A stretch of 64,000 nt of DNA from Oscheius tipulae. Lineage: Eukaryota; Nematoda; Chromadorea; Rhabditida; Rhabditidae. The notes below the pieces were generated by a model. It searched no databases, was not told the DNA's origin, and saw only the letters and a program-made list of their open reading frames with translations. This document shows, one piece after another, positions 1-10,120 of the stretch (positions are counted from its first letter, which is position 1; each line of letters opens with the position of its first letter). The stretch covers positions 8,168,501 through 8,232,500 of the forward strand of contig JASJZH010000001.1 of NCBI GenBank assembly GCA_037178975.1, written 5' to 3'. Both the position numbers and the translations under genes were made by a program.

Positions 1-609
1 AGGCCATTCGATTGAAGAAAGTGCGCATGTCACGAATGGTATCGAAGAAGACATCGAGGAAAGTACGGTCACATTCAGTCTCTCCGTATAGGCCTGAAAA
101 GGGTACTTGGGAAGTTTCTCTACACAATCGTAGGGCTTGGTTTACTGTTTTGTTATTCACACCAACACTGTTCTGAGCCCTTATCTTTGAAATCTCTACT
201 GATTAGATAATGTTTACTCGTTGGCACGGCCTTGTTTACCAGCGGCGACCAAGGTCAAATCAATAGAAAAGGAGAGAGCAGCCTTTTCAAAATGAACTTA
301 CCATGGGTACGGGCCAGATGTCTCAGGATGGCTCCAGTCTGAGGAATCGTTTTCTCTCCCTCGACGAGGACGGGCATCTGTCCCAAAGGCTGAAACCAAT
401 TGGTTTACAAGATTCTTCTAGAAGACCTACCATCTCAGCCTTGAGCTTGGGCCAATCCGCTCCCTCGATTCTCTCATCGACGAACTCGATGGCATTGTCG
501 ATGAGCAGAGTGCGAATGTATTCTCCGTATCCTAAAGCTCTATTCATAACAGAAACTTGGGGGAAAGAGACTGACCACGGACGTTGAAGTAGGTGAGCTT
601 GAGAACCAT
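1..609 (-). CDS. Pi-class glutathione S-transferase, 3' part missing at the window edge
   Basis: Cytosolic GSTs conjugate glutathione to electrophiles and lipid peroxides. I assemble four minus-strand exons: 576..609, 431..531, 302..389 and <1..93. The ATG is at 609, preceding MVLKLTYFNVRG with the N-terminal catalytic Tyr. Exon 3 carries the glutathione-site segment PLGQMPVLVEGEKTIPQTGA, and exon 4 enters the alpha-helical C-terminal domain. All junctions are GT-AG and keep frame, with introns of 41-208 bp. The 44-bp first intron, after codon VRG, is absent from the paralogue at 7187..8576, while the next two intron positions and phases are shared. The rest of the C-terminal domain lies left of the window. 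Family assignment is confident; the individual orthologue is not known. Confidence 0.88.
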
Positions 610-890
610 GTTTCTGCTGTTTGGGAACGGACTGAGGTTGGCAAGGGGCGGAGCTCTAGAGACGCCGACCATGGTCAGAGATCAACATCGAATTGTCAGC
701 ATGCTTACAATTGGGGGAAAGCGATAATACGCGTGCAGTATTAGGAAATGTCTTGAAGATTAGACAAAGGAGCAAGAGTACATGGGAAACGGGTCAGATT
801 CTAATGAACTGCATAAAAGCCATTGTCTCAAAGTTTCTAGAGACTCATGTCGGCAACGATGACCGCGGGTCCCTTCTGCTCACCCTCCAC

Positions 891-1330
891 TTAATCCAGA
901 GTTTTGTCGAAGTCCTTCCTATCCAGTGGACAAAACGTGTCGCGGGTCTTCAGTAGCCAGTCGTGGCTCGCACGGTCCCCCCAGCCAGAGAGCCCTTGTT
1001 AATTCCCTTGCAGAACTCTTTCAGCACGTCGTAATCTTCGTCGCAGGGTCGAATTCAGACTCGTAGACGGTCTTCTTACCATTGAAGAAAACAAAACGGA
1101 TTGGCTGGAGGGCTTCGGCAGGACTGACGAGGATAGAATAAATGCCAAGAGTCCTCGGATCGGTCGTCAGCTGATAGATGTAGTGAAATCTGCCATCCGG
1201 ACGACGGGTACATTCCAGCTTGAGGATCCAGCACCCTCAACGGTCCCAAAATCTACGGAGAGACCATGTCCTGGTAGTCCTCCGTACTCAGACCGGTGCT
1301 CGACAACGGGCACCGACCGTCTGGACAAGT
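891..1330 (-). pseudogene. Decayed minus-strand coding fragment between GST and ClpX
   Basis: Read on the minus strand, this stretch encodes protein-like segments such as DGRFHYIYQLTTDPRTLGIY and DEDYDVLKEFCKGINKG, then DRASHDWLLKTRDTFCPLDR followed by a stop at 891. The segments fall in different frames. The shifts occur near short homopolymers (CCC near 1047, a run of six G/C near 976), and a further frame change or stop lies near 1250. I do not recognise the family. It is either a pseudogene of an unidentified gene or a functional gene with assembly indels in homopolymers. No clear splice sites explain the shifts. Confidence 0.45.
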
Positions 1331-1456
1331 GGAGTCGTGGTAGAGTGACTTCTGCTCACGATTAATTAGCAATCAATTGAGGTTTTCGAAGCAAACTTTC
1401 CAGTTCTAATTTCTTCAAAAAGAAAAGAAGTTCGGGCTACCGAGGACAATTGTGCC

Positions 1457-3184
1457 ATGCTATTCACCATGCGAGCTGCTGCTTCTCGTCTTCTCCAATT
1501 GACTCCGGGTTGTTTCTGTCAGCTGAATCGAGGTAAGTCACATCACACAGAGGGACCAAGTGTGAATTACAGGAATGCGGATCATGACGCCTCCCCATTC
1601 GCTGAACAGAAGTGGACGTGGTCGTCTGCTTCGAAAAGGCGAAGATCGTCTCTCCCACCTGCCACCATCTGCTGTAATGCCCCACGGATTCGAAGATGAA
1701 GATGAGCTGCCTCCTCTGACTATTCCCTACCCGAAGGAAATCGTCGCCTATCTGGATGAGTACGTGATCGGACAGAATCTGGCCAAGAAGTCGCTGGCTG
1801 TAGGCGTTTACGAGCACTATAAACGTGTCGAATACAACACTCGAAGTCGAGAGACTCAGCTGATTCGGAAACTCCTCCACATTGGAAATGTTCGAGAGGG
1901 TAGGAACCATGCGAGGGGAGAGAGAAACCTGAAGAAGAAGCCTCTTTCCGGCTTCGAACTGTTCCCAAATCCGGAAGATGACATCCAGATGGACAAGTCG
2001 AACATCGTCCTTCTCGGCCCGTCCGGATCCGGTAAAACCTACCTGACTACTCGACTCGCCAAGGCCCTGAATGTCCCGATAGCTCTCTGCGACTGCACGA
2101 CGCTGACCCAGGCCGGATACGTGGGAGATGACGTGGAAAGTGTTATCCAGAAGCTTTTGATCAATGCTGAAGGCGACTTGAAGGCTGTCCAGCGCGGAAT
2201 TGTCTTCTTAGACGAATTCGACAAGATTTATACCTCGTCGGACCCGACTCACACGGCCGGAAATCGCGATGTTGGTGGACGTGGCGTTCAGCAGGCACTT
2301 TTGAAGCTCGTCGAGGGATCCAAGTGCCTCGTGAAGAACCCGTTGGCATCGAATCAGAAGGTAAACCACTGGGAGAGTCACAGACTGGACTAGAGTTAGA
2401 GAGAAGACACTTCACCGGGTATGTCGAGAGCGTCCAGTACAAGAAGTAGCACAAAGACATGGGTGGGAGTATGGAACCAATAGTCTGGAAAACTAACCGA
2501 ACGGTTGTCAACATCACAAGGACAGGCACCACAGAAAGTACACAATTTCAGGTCGAAATCGACACGACGAATATCCTTTTCATCGCTTCGGGAGCCTTTG
2601 CCGGTTTGGACAGACTCGTGGCACGGCGTCTCAACCAGCGCAGTCTCGGCTTCACCAGTCCCGCTGCCTGCTTCTCTTCGAACCCGACCCACACGAATCT
2701 GTTCGAAGCTCTGACTGGCAAAGATGAGGTGGAAGCAGCCGCTGCACGTAATCGTCTTCTGGCCGAAGTCGACCAAAACGACCTAATCTCTTTCGGCATG
2801 GTTCCCGAGCTCGTTGGCCGCTTTCCTGTCCTAGTAGCGTTCGATCAGCTCGACGAGCGTTGTCTTCTCGAGGTCCTGACTCGTCCGAGGAACAATCTGA
2901 TCGCCCAGGCTCGTGCTCTGCTAGCCGACGACGACATCGAGCTCGAGATCACCGACTGCGCTCTGGCCGAGATGTCCCGAATCGCCGTGAAGAGGAAGAC
3001 TGGAGCCAGAGCTCTGCGCTCAATCCTGGAGAGGGCTCTTCTGGCGGCCAAGTACGAATGTCCTGGAGAGCCGGGGCACGTTCGCATCACGGCAGCTGTC
3101 ATTCGTGGAGAGGAGCCCTACGAGAGAAGACAGAAGAAGCCGATCAAGGCCAAGATCGATAACAATCTGACAAGAAATGAATAG
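1457..3184 (+). CDS. CLPX: Mitochondrial ATP-dependent Clp protease ATPase subunit, ClpX-like
   Basis: AAA+ unfoldase of the mitochondrial matrix that feeds proteins to ClpP and remodels protein complexes. Exons 1457..1532, 1573..2360 and 2552..3184 join in frame to about 498 residues. The N-terminus ([16 protein letters not shown]) is basic and amphipathic, like a mitochondrial targeting peptide. A conserved segment reads [20 protein letters not shown]. Walker A is GPSGSGKT near residue 173. The pore-loop region is [10 protein letters not shown], and Walker B is VFLDEFDK near residue 236 (usually FIDEIDK). [12 protein letters not shown] and the C-terminal [10 protein letters not shown] sensor-2 helix are present. 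The N-terminal zinc-binding domain of bacterial ClpX is not visible. A second in-frame ATG at 1469 is an alternative start. Confidence 0.93.
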
Positions 3185-3490
3185 ACTTTGAGAGCTTTCT
3201 TCCAGTACTGTTTAGCAAAGTTTCAGCTTCTTGGAATGTTCAGTTTGACGAAGAATTAGTCAGCGACTGCTGACATTTTGTATTGGGCTTCTTCTTCGTC
3301 CCCATTCAGTATTCTGACTGTGAGAAAGTAAAGTATGTGGGGGTGTGGCCACAGGTGGTCCTTTCCTCCTGGCCCGTCTCCCCGTTCTGTTGCGGCTGCC
3401 AACACAGAGTAAGCGCCGAGGCGAGAGACAAGAGAGAGCGTTGACCCCTTCGCCCGTTTCTTTACACTTCCGTGGGGGCATCGATCGCTC
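3185..3490. other. Intergenic spacer between ClpX and the LRR gene
   Basis: About 300 bp between the ClpX stop and the first in-frame ATG of the leucine-rich-repeat gene. It should hold the ClpX 3' end and the promoter or 5' UTR of the next gene. I see no RNA gene or repeat in it, and overlapping short open frames on both strands have no recognisable content. Confidence 0.5.
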
Positions 3491-5733
3491 ATGCTGCCGG
3501 TGCCCAGGATGCACAGTACTGTACTACTAGTACTCCTCCTTGGTGTCGTTTCTTCCGTCTCTGCAGGTCAGTTTTTCTCCCGTTTCTGTGTTTTTAGGAC
3601 CGCAGGCAAACCATTACAATGACCTTCCCGCGCGCGAGATAAACCCTCACCGCGAGTAATTTATGACCTTGACTACGACGGGTATTAATTGTATAGGAGA
3701 GACTCGAGAAGCCACAAGAATTTGCAGACAGTTATCAGTTCATGAGCCCTATCTCTCACCTCGATGACCTTTTGCCTTGAGTGGAAAACGACTGACATAG
3801 CAAAAAAGTAGTGAGAAACAGTCAAGAAAAGTTTAGGTACTAGTCAACCTTTAGGGTCCCATTAGTGGTCCTTTAGTGCTGCTACCTTTTTAAGTGTGTG
3901 TTATGGAATGCATTACGAGACTCTAGCTATATTTTGACAGCTTCTGACTGCATCTTGTCCTACCATCTTACCGTGCAGGTTGATTACCCCCGGTCAATGT
4001 GTCATCTAGGTCTCTTTGTTTGTTTTCACCTCCTTCGTACACACCGATCCCTTTCTGTTTGTCCCCACTTAATGAAATTCTAATAGTAGTTTTAAGCAGT
4101 CTTCCACCCGCCGTTCATAATGCTTGGTGTAATATACACGAGAGAGTGAACACCTTTCACACCAGTCTGTTAACAGCTGGTCATCAAAAGATCCACGGGA
4201 GCTGGCAGCTCAAAAACAGATTTCAGATCGTTCGACGAGAAAGAGGCCGTACGAGGCTTCCTGTCCAGAAAGATGTCGATGCACGGCAAATGTTCTCGAC
4301 TGTAGAAATGCCAAACTGACCAAGGAGGACCTGGAAACGGTACGTCGTATACAGGCAAGGTGTATGTGATTAAGGTTCAACCCCAAGCATTTGTCGAGCT
4401 GGATACTATCGACTTCTACGGGGCTAAACTGGGCGATGTCAGTGATGGAATCTTCCCTGAAGGTAAGCTTTTCAATTTACCAGACGTCTCTCCGACGCTT
4501 TCGTTGTCAATTTGCTTGGGACAAAAACAAACACTTCTAATGAGCACTCAAAGTTGATTTTCCACCCAATTCAAGCAATAACTTTTCTGAATAACACAGC
4601 TTTTGAACAACATAAATTGCTCGCTATCCTTTCATGGTCACACACAGACGAACACCATTGTGCTTTGATGTTAGAGAGACAATTTTTTCTCAAAGGAACT
4701 ATTTCCCGAGCTGACTTGGCATGCACTCACTGTAAATGAAATGATCCCCTTTGAAGAGGACCTATTGCAGGAGTCCTGCATCCCATGGTCACACAGGCCA
4801 ACTTTACCAACTGCGGCATCACTAGAATCTCCTCCAAAACCTTCGCCCAGCTTCCAAATCTCGAGTTCCTTGACTTGAGCGGCAATGTAATCGACTACGC
4901 GGGGAGATCGACGTTCGAGTCGACGAAGAAGTAAGGCTTTCTTTGGCTTTCGTAAAAAATAGGTTCTAGACTGAAGAGAGTTGATCTGACTCATGCTCTG
5001 AGGAAGAGATCCACGGATCAGTCGAACGCTGATCTTTTGGCTCAAATGTTTGACGGTCAGGGGAGAGACTACCTAGTGGAACTGGGAGAAGTGATTCTGA
5101 ATAAGAACGACCTGAAATTCGTCCATTCCAGCACTTTCTGCAAGGTGAGTCGGTCTCTATGTCAAATTAGAGCAATGTCTTAGATTCGTGGGCTTTCCCG
5201 TATCCACCTGACCGACAACCAGCTCAGCTCCTTCGATGTCCAGGAGAGCTGCATGAAGGATCTGAAACTGCTCGACATCAGTGGAAATAACTTTGCAATT
5301 GTGAGCTCATGTGTCCTACGCGTACAACCTCGTTTTTTAGCTGACTTCTTCCTTCTGGGATCATTTAAAAGAACTGACCTCGCTGGACATCTCAAGAAAC
5401 CCATTGAACTGTACCTGTGCCCTGCAGCCCTTCTTCAAAATTGTCAAGGACGAGATGGACGATTTCCTGAATCAGGGGCTGACCACCTGTGCTGGACCGG
5501 AAAGTCTCAAGGGGAAGAATCTCTTCGACCTCAAAGAAGATCTCTGTGTCCTGGAAGGAGAGGCGACCAAGGGTGGATATGGCTTCGGCACATTTTTCCT
5601 CTTGGCTCTTATAGCCGGAGGAGTCCTCTTTGCCTATCGCCACTACAGGACCAGAAGACGACATGACGTGCCTTTCGAGTTCGGCTACAGCGGTCTAGAG
5701 GCCGACGACGAGGTCCAGCCGGAATTTGTCTAG
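3491..5733 (+). CDS. Secreted/transmembrane leucine-rich-repeat protein
   Basis: Single-pass type I membrane protein with extracellular LRRs; the partner is unknown. Seven exons: 3491..3566 (an ATG at 3509 is also possible), 4227..4339, 4375..4462, 4771..4930, 4970..5144, 5184..5300 and 5341..5733, giving about 373 residues. A hydrophobic signal peptide (TVLLVLLLGVVSSVSA) is followed by an LRRNT cap (CPERCRCTANVLDC), roughly six LRRs (NLEFLDLSGNVI, LSRIHLTDNQLSSF, LKLLDISGNNF, LTSLDISRNPLNC) and an LRRCT cap (LNCTCALQPFF). One membrane span (GTFFLLALIAGGVLFAY, near residues 325-345) is followed by a basic stop-transfer and about 30 acidic cytoplasmic residues. The second intron (4340..4374, 35 bp) is inferred from frame and is unusually short. 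An AATAAA lies near 5830. Confidence 0.85.
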
Positions 5734-7186
5734 ACGGAAGATTGCTTACGGGTCATTTGTGCAATCAAAACTATCAAAGAATGTGCTTTTTGAGAGATGG
5801 AAAGAGCTCAAACGTGTCTATTCCGAGTAATAAATGTGTCTTATTTTCTATCGAAAAGCGAGGCAGAAGAAGGTTACAGTAGTCGGGTTTAGTACGCTGG
5901 GCAAGGCGCGACTCTCACATCTGACTTGAAACTTGTCAACAATAATCAACGTTGACAGTTCGGTTCCAGAACAAGTATTCGATTCCTGTCTCTTGTCCGA
6001 GACTCTCTTCAACCGGGACAAGGGACAATCCTAAAATAATACAACCAGTACTCAGCAAAACTAGCATGCGCTAGAACTATCAAAACAGAAGTCACGACAA
6101 CATACAGGACTTTTACGCCTGGTGCTCTACTTCTGTCTCTATCTTTCAAGAAATTTCGACGCAGGATCAGAGCACTTTCAATCTTCCCTAACAGCTTCGT
6201 GGGTTTCCAAGAACTATACCAAACACCGCTGTGGATTCAAGGAAGACCACTCGAAGCCAGGAAGATCGAGCAAGGACCCCATCTTTTGATGGCAACTGGC
6301 GGATTCACGAGCCCTGTCCCTGCCCTGAGGTAATAGAAACTTTCTGTAGTTTTCCAAACTTTGAGTAGACAGAGACACCGACAGAAACATTGCGAACAGT
6401 AGTGCCACAGTCTATTTTCTCGCGTTTTGTTATGGGGTTTTGTTAAGAGACGGCAATAAGGACGAGGCTCGTGAATTCGCTACTTGCCAGTTGCCGTCGA
6501 AAGATGGGGTCTTCAGTCTTCCTAACTTCGAGTGGTCTTCCTTGGATCCACAGCGGTGTTTGGTATAGTTCTTGGAAACGGAATTGTCAGGGAAGATTTA
6601 AAGTGCTCAAGTGATCCTGCGCCCAAATTCCTTGAAAGATAGAGATTGACAGAAGCAGAGACACCTTTTCAAGTTGGTTGTTGTGCGAAAGTTTCAGAAG
6701 AGTGGATCCGCCTGAAGTTATGAAAGCTGGATATGTAATGTCTGGATACTGTGAAGCTGTCAGAACATTCTAGAAGGACAAAGCTGTTTCAACACTGTCA
6801 TCTTTCTGTTGCCATTTTTTCATGGCTGCAGGCATAAAAGCCGTGTATGTTGTTGTGTCTTCTGTTTCGCTACTTCTAGCCCATGCTAGTTTTGATGAGT
6901 TCTGGTTGAACTTTCTTAGTAGTCTTGTCCCATGTCTCTAAAGATCCGCGACATCGGAATCAGTTGTCGTCAAGTTCTTCTCTCCGTACAGTTCAAGAAT
7001 CATTCGCTTCTAGCTAACAACTTCCCCTTTGATTTGTCATCAAAACTGGCGTCAGTTGCAACTTGAAATACTCCTATTTCGCTCTTGTCATGTAATCACT
7101 GATCGGCCAGCAGTTCAAATAATCTCCGCTGCGCTCTAATCGACCAGTCTGTGTGCCGCATTCACACAGCGCAGCTCTCTGTTGTC
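5734..7186. other. Intergenic region between the LRR gene and GST
   Basis: About 1.45 kb with no supportable coding frame. It contains the 3' end of the LRR gene (AATAAA near 5830), the large inverted repeat described separately (6017..6945), and the upstream region of the plus-strand GST. Confidence 0.6.
6017..6945. repeat. Diverged inverted duplication of about 300 bp per arm
   Basis: The left arm (about 6017..6320) is the imperfect reverse complement of the right arm (about 6460..6945). Shared blocks include the stretch around GGTCTTCCTTGGATCCACAG with GGTGTTTGGTATAGTTCTTG, and an outer block around GTGTATGTTGTTGTG and CATGCTAGTTTTG. The right arm carries an extra 150 bp or so (about 6670..6830) with no counterpart on the left. 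The loop is about 140 bp. There are no long open frames, target-site duplications or recognisable termini, so it may be an old foldback element or an inverted segmental duplication. Confidence 0.8.
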
Positions 7187-8576
7187 ATGTCTCCCAAGCT
7201 GCAATACTTCGACCTTCGAGGTCTCGGAGAATACATCCGTACTCTTCTTATCGACAACAAAATCGACTTTGAGGATGAGCGAATCCAGATGGGAGAGGAG
7301 TGGGAGGCCAAGAAGAAGACCATGGTGAGTGGAATGTACGCAATTCTACAAATTTGTTCAGCCTCTTGGTCAAATGCCAGTCTGGAATGAGGGAGAGAAG
7401 AGTATCCCTCAGAGTGGAGCCATCCTGAGACATTTGGGTCGTATTCATGGTGAGCTGGGAACCTTATTGGTCTCAGTTGGGCGCGCGACTATTCTGACCC
7501 ATTTAATGACGCTAAATCCCTTTTGAAGATGTTTCGAGAGTTTCAAAGAAAGGCAAAAAGATGTATTTCACACGGGAGTCGAAGCCGACCGCTATAAATG
7601 TAGTCAGAGCGCTAACCGCCTGAGCTACGCGGACGAGTTCGCCCTCTCTCTCCCGGAAATACTTGACTATGGGCGAGTTGGAGAAGAACTCAGAAATAGG
7701 ACGACGAATCCTGGGCTCTCACGGGTAGAGACAGAAAGACAGTAGACAGAGAGGGAGAAAAACAGAGGGACAGAGAGGCATAGAAACAGAGGAAGAGACA
7801 GATAGGCAGGGAAAGACAAAGACAGAGAGACAAAGAGACAGAAAAACAGAATGACGGAAACAGAGGCAGAGTAAGAAACGGAGTGTCAGAGAGACTGATA
7901 GAGACATGAAGACAGAGTAAGGGGGAATTAGAAAAACATACAGAGAGACATACAGAGGCAGAGACATAGTAAGCGAGAAACAGAAACGGTGAGACAGAGA
8001 GACAGAGTAAGAGAAAAGCAGAGAAACGGTGATACAGAGAAAGAGGAAGAGAGAATAAAAAGAACGAAAACAGATTACCAGTAGTGGCGTCGCCAGAGCC
8101 GGCTGGTATAACATTAACACACGCATTTCCAGATCTCTACGGTGAGAACGAGTGTGACCGTGTCTTGATTGACGTCATGCAAGAGTCCTTGAAGGATATG
8201 CGTTTCAAATACGCTATGCAGGTCGTGTTCGGAGATTTCGTAAGTTGTCACGTCTAACTTAGTACAGTAACAATCACAGAGCAAGAAAGACGAATATGAC
8301 AAGGAGACCTATCCCCTTGAACTTCAGAAGATTGAGAAACTGTTCAAGACACGCAACGAAGGAAAGCAGTTTGTTCTTGGAGAGAAACTGTCCTTTGTCG
8401 ACTACGTTCTCTTCGAGGAATTGGAGCTGGCTCTGACCAGTAATGCCAATAATCTTGACACGGTTCCAGTCTTGAAGGCATTCCACCAGCGATTCTCCCA
8501 GCGTCCAAACTTGAAGGAGTACCTCGCCAAGCGAGCTGCCGACAAGCCCGTCTTCCACGGTAATGGAAAGATCTAA
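7187..8576 (+). CDS. Pi-class glutathione S-transferase, complete
   Basis: Cytosolic glutathione-conjugating detoxification enzyme. Four exons, 7187..7324, 7362..7449, 8133..8239 and 8280..8576, join to 209 residues, the normal GST length. The thioredoxin-like domain begins MSPKLQYFDLRGLGEYIR with the catalytic Tyr. The glutathione-binding loop includes PLGQMPVWNEGEKSIPQSGA. The helical domain continues through KFVLGEKLSFVDY-type sequence (here QFVLGEKLSFVDYVLFEELE) to the end at HGNGKI. Introns 1 and 3 are about 40 bp; intron 2 (7450..8132) is expanded by a tRNA-like element and a GA-rich microsatellite. It is paralogous to the left-edge GST, with shared splice positions. It converges with the neuropeptide gene, whose stop is only 160 bp away. 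Confidence 0.94.
7575..7640 (-). repeat. tRNA-like element in GST intron 2
   Basis: On the minus strand it reads GTAGCTCAGGCGGTTAGCGC (A-box-like) followed about 30 bp later by GGCTTCGACTCCCG (B-box-like). The T-arm stem does not pair cleanly, so this looks like a tRNA-derived repeat or tRNA pseudogene rather than a functional tRNA. Confidence 0.6.
7725..8070. repeat. Purine-rich imperfect GACAGA-type microsatellite
   Basis: Roughly 345 bp of degenerate GACAGAGA/GAAACAGA units fill most of GST intron 2. The complementary strand gives long artefactual Ser/Leu/Val-rich reading frames. Confidence 0.9.
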
Positions 8577-8736
8577 TCCAAGTACTCATGATCATTAAAG
8601 TGCTTCGTTGACGGAAACTAACAGCTCTCTCTTTATTTTAACCGGTAAACAAAATGGGTTTTCAACTTTTTTTGAGACATGTGGCGAGACGAGAATTTTC
8701 TCAGCGGTTTTCTAGATATGAACAGCTACAGGCGGG

Positions 8737-10120
8737 TTAGTCGAAAGCGGTGAAGCCAGCTCCTCCCTGAAAGATTCGTCTGCTCTTCAATGTTAACATG
8801 TCCCTACCAGAGAGTCAAAGGCCCTCTTGTCGAAGCCGGAAAAGCCAGTGCCCGCCTAAAAATTGGTAATATATCAGAGTCCAGAGAGAGGAAGAGGGTC
8901 TAATCGGAGCACTCTGTCAAACGGCCTCACTTCTTCGCGTCATAGAGACCTACCAAGGAATCGAAGGCTCTCTTGTCGAAGCCGCTGAATCCGCCGTGGG
9001 CGAGACTGTCGAAGGCGCGTTTTTGGAAAGGTGTTAGGCCGGTACCCTGCAAAGTTCGGATACAAAAGAATCTTAACTTTTGGCTTCTGCCACGGCCATC
9101 GTTCGGCTTCATCTGCTTCTCTTATCTCAAGTCAGTGTTCCGAAATAAGTAGGAGTGGGTAGGGGAAATGCATCGAATAACCCCCAGAGCTGCATTTTCT
9201 AGTTTTACAATACCCTTCGAAGTTGTAGCCCTTGATCCAATCTACAACTTTCCAAAACGTCGCCAAGCTCGAAAATGTTTTGGTCTACCCAAAAAGTTAG
9301 TCGCAAGTGGCGGACTTCCAGTTCTGAGCCCATCGCTGGGAACATCCCAGTTTTTTTTTGGCCAAACCCATACCTTAAATTAAGACACTGGTAGAAACCC
9401 CCATTCCTATGAGAAAGGTAGCTGACCAATTTGAATCGGAGTCGGGCTAATAAATAGTCTGTATTCCCCATTTAGCGAACATCTTCCGACAAAACACTAG
9501 TTGTTTCCCTCCTGCTCCCCTCGTAAACCTATTCAACTCAGTCCCAAATTGGCTTCGTGGACTCTTTGTCTCTCTAGAGCGTCTGCGCTTCAAAACAGAA
9601 AATAATTCAAGTAACTTACAAATGTGTCGAAGGCGCGTTTATCCATACCAGAAAAGCCGGCTCCGTGCTGAAATTCATACTTTTCTTGCTGGAAGATATT
9701 GCAAGAACTTACAAAACTGTCGAAGGCGCGTTTATCGAATCCAGTGAAGCCTTGACCGGTCTGAAACTACTGGGTTACTGTAAGTATTGGGAGAAACTTA
9801 CAAAAGAGTCAAATGACCGCTTCATTCTTGACGGTGCACTGTAGGCAACGCAAACCTGGAAAAGGTCGATTAATCTGGTGTTGGTTCTTCAGATTGAGGT
9901 AATTCCGACTAGGTTACTGGAACAGATGACCTTAGTAGCTTAATCCAAACAGCTACTTCCCAAAAGACGTCAGAAAAACCAGAGATCAATTATAAGGCAG
10001 AGGGGAGATCTACCTAAGGTGCTTGACAGCCACGTGGTTAATTTGGAGAAGGAAATAGAGGATAAGATGGATAAGAATAAAGGAAAATAGAAGAGTTCTG
10101 GAAGAACACAGCTGCGACAT
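8737..10120 (-). CDS. nlp-15: Orcokinin-type neuropeptide precursor (nlp-15-like)
   Basis: Prohormone processed at Lys-Arg/Lys-Arg-like sites into several FDS-type peptides released from neurons. Minus-strand exons are 10014..10120 (candidate signal-peptide exon), 9802..9838, 9713..9760, 9620..9667, 8954..9046, 8808..8855 and 8737..8766. Predicted peptides in order: SFDSFTGQGFTGFD, AFDSFHGAGFSGMD, AFDTFGTGLTPFQ, AFDSLAHGGFSGFD, AFDSLAGTGFSGFD and AFDSLGGAGFTAFD, separated by KR. These match the nematode NLP-14/NLP-15 orcokinin pattern. Three inner exons are exactly 48 bp and phase 0, so each intron falls after peptide residue 5. The first exon (MSQLCSSRTLLFSFILIHL) is less certain: an alternative acceptor at 9855 would give VCVAYSAPSRMKR, with the true start further upstream. 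An AATAAA on this strand lies near 8633. Confidence 0.85.
9190..9370 (+). repeat. Foldback repeat copy in neuropeptide intron
   Basis: Contains GAAGTTGTAGCCCTTGATCC and a GGTCTACCCAAAAAGTTAGT segment, also found in the copy near 60820..60950. It lies in the 573-bp intron 9047..9619. Confidence 0.6.

Noticed and set aside
7575-7640. Functional tRNA gene
   Set aside because: The A- and B-box-like sequences are present, but the T-arm and acceptor stems do not pair well by eye, so it was called a tRNA-derived repeat.
7719-8126. Minus-strand frame rich in Ser/Leu/Val resembling a membrane protein
   Set aside because: It is a translation of the GACAGA-type microsatellite in a GST intron.
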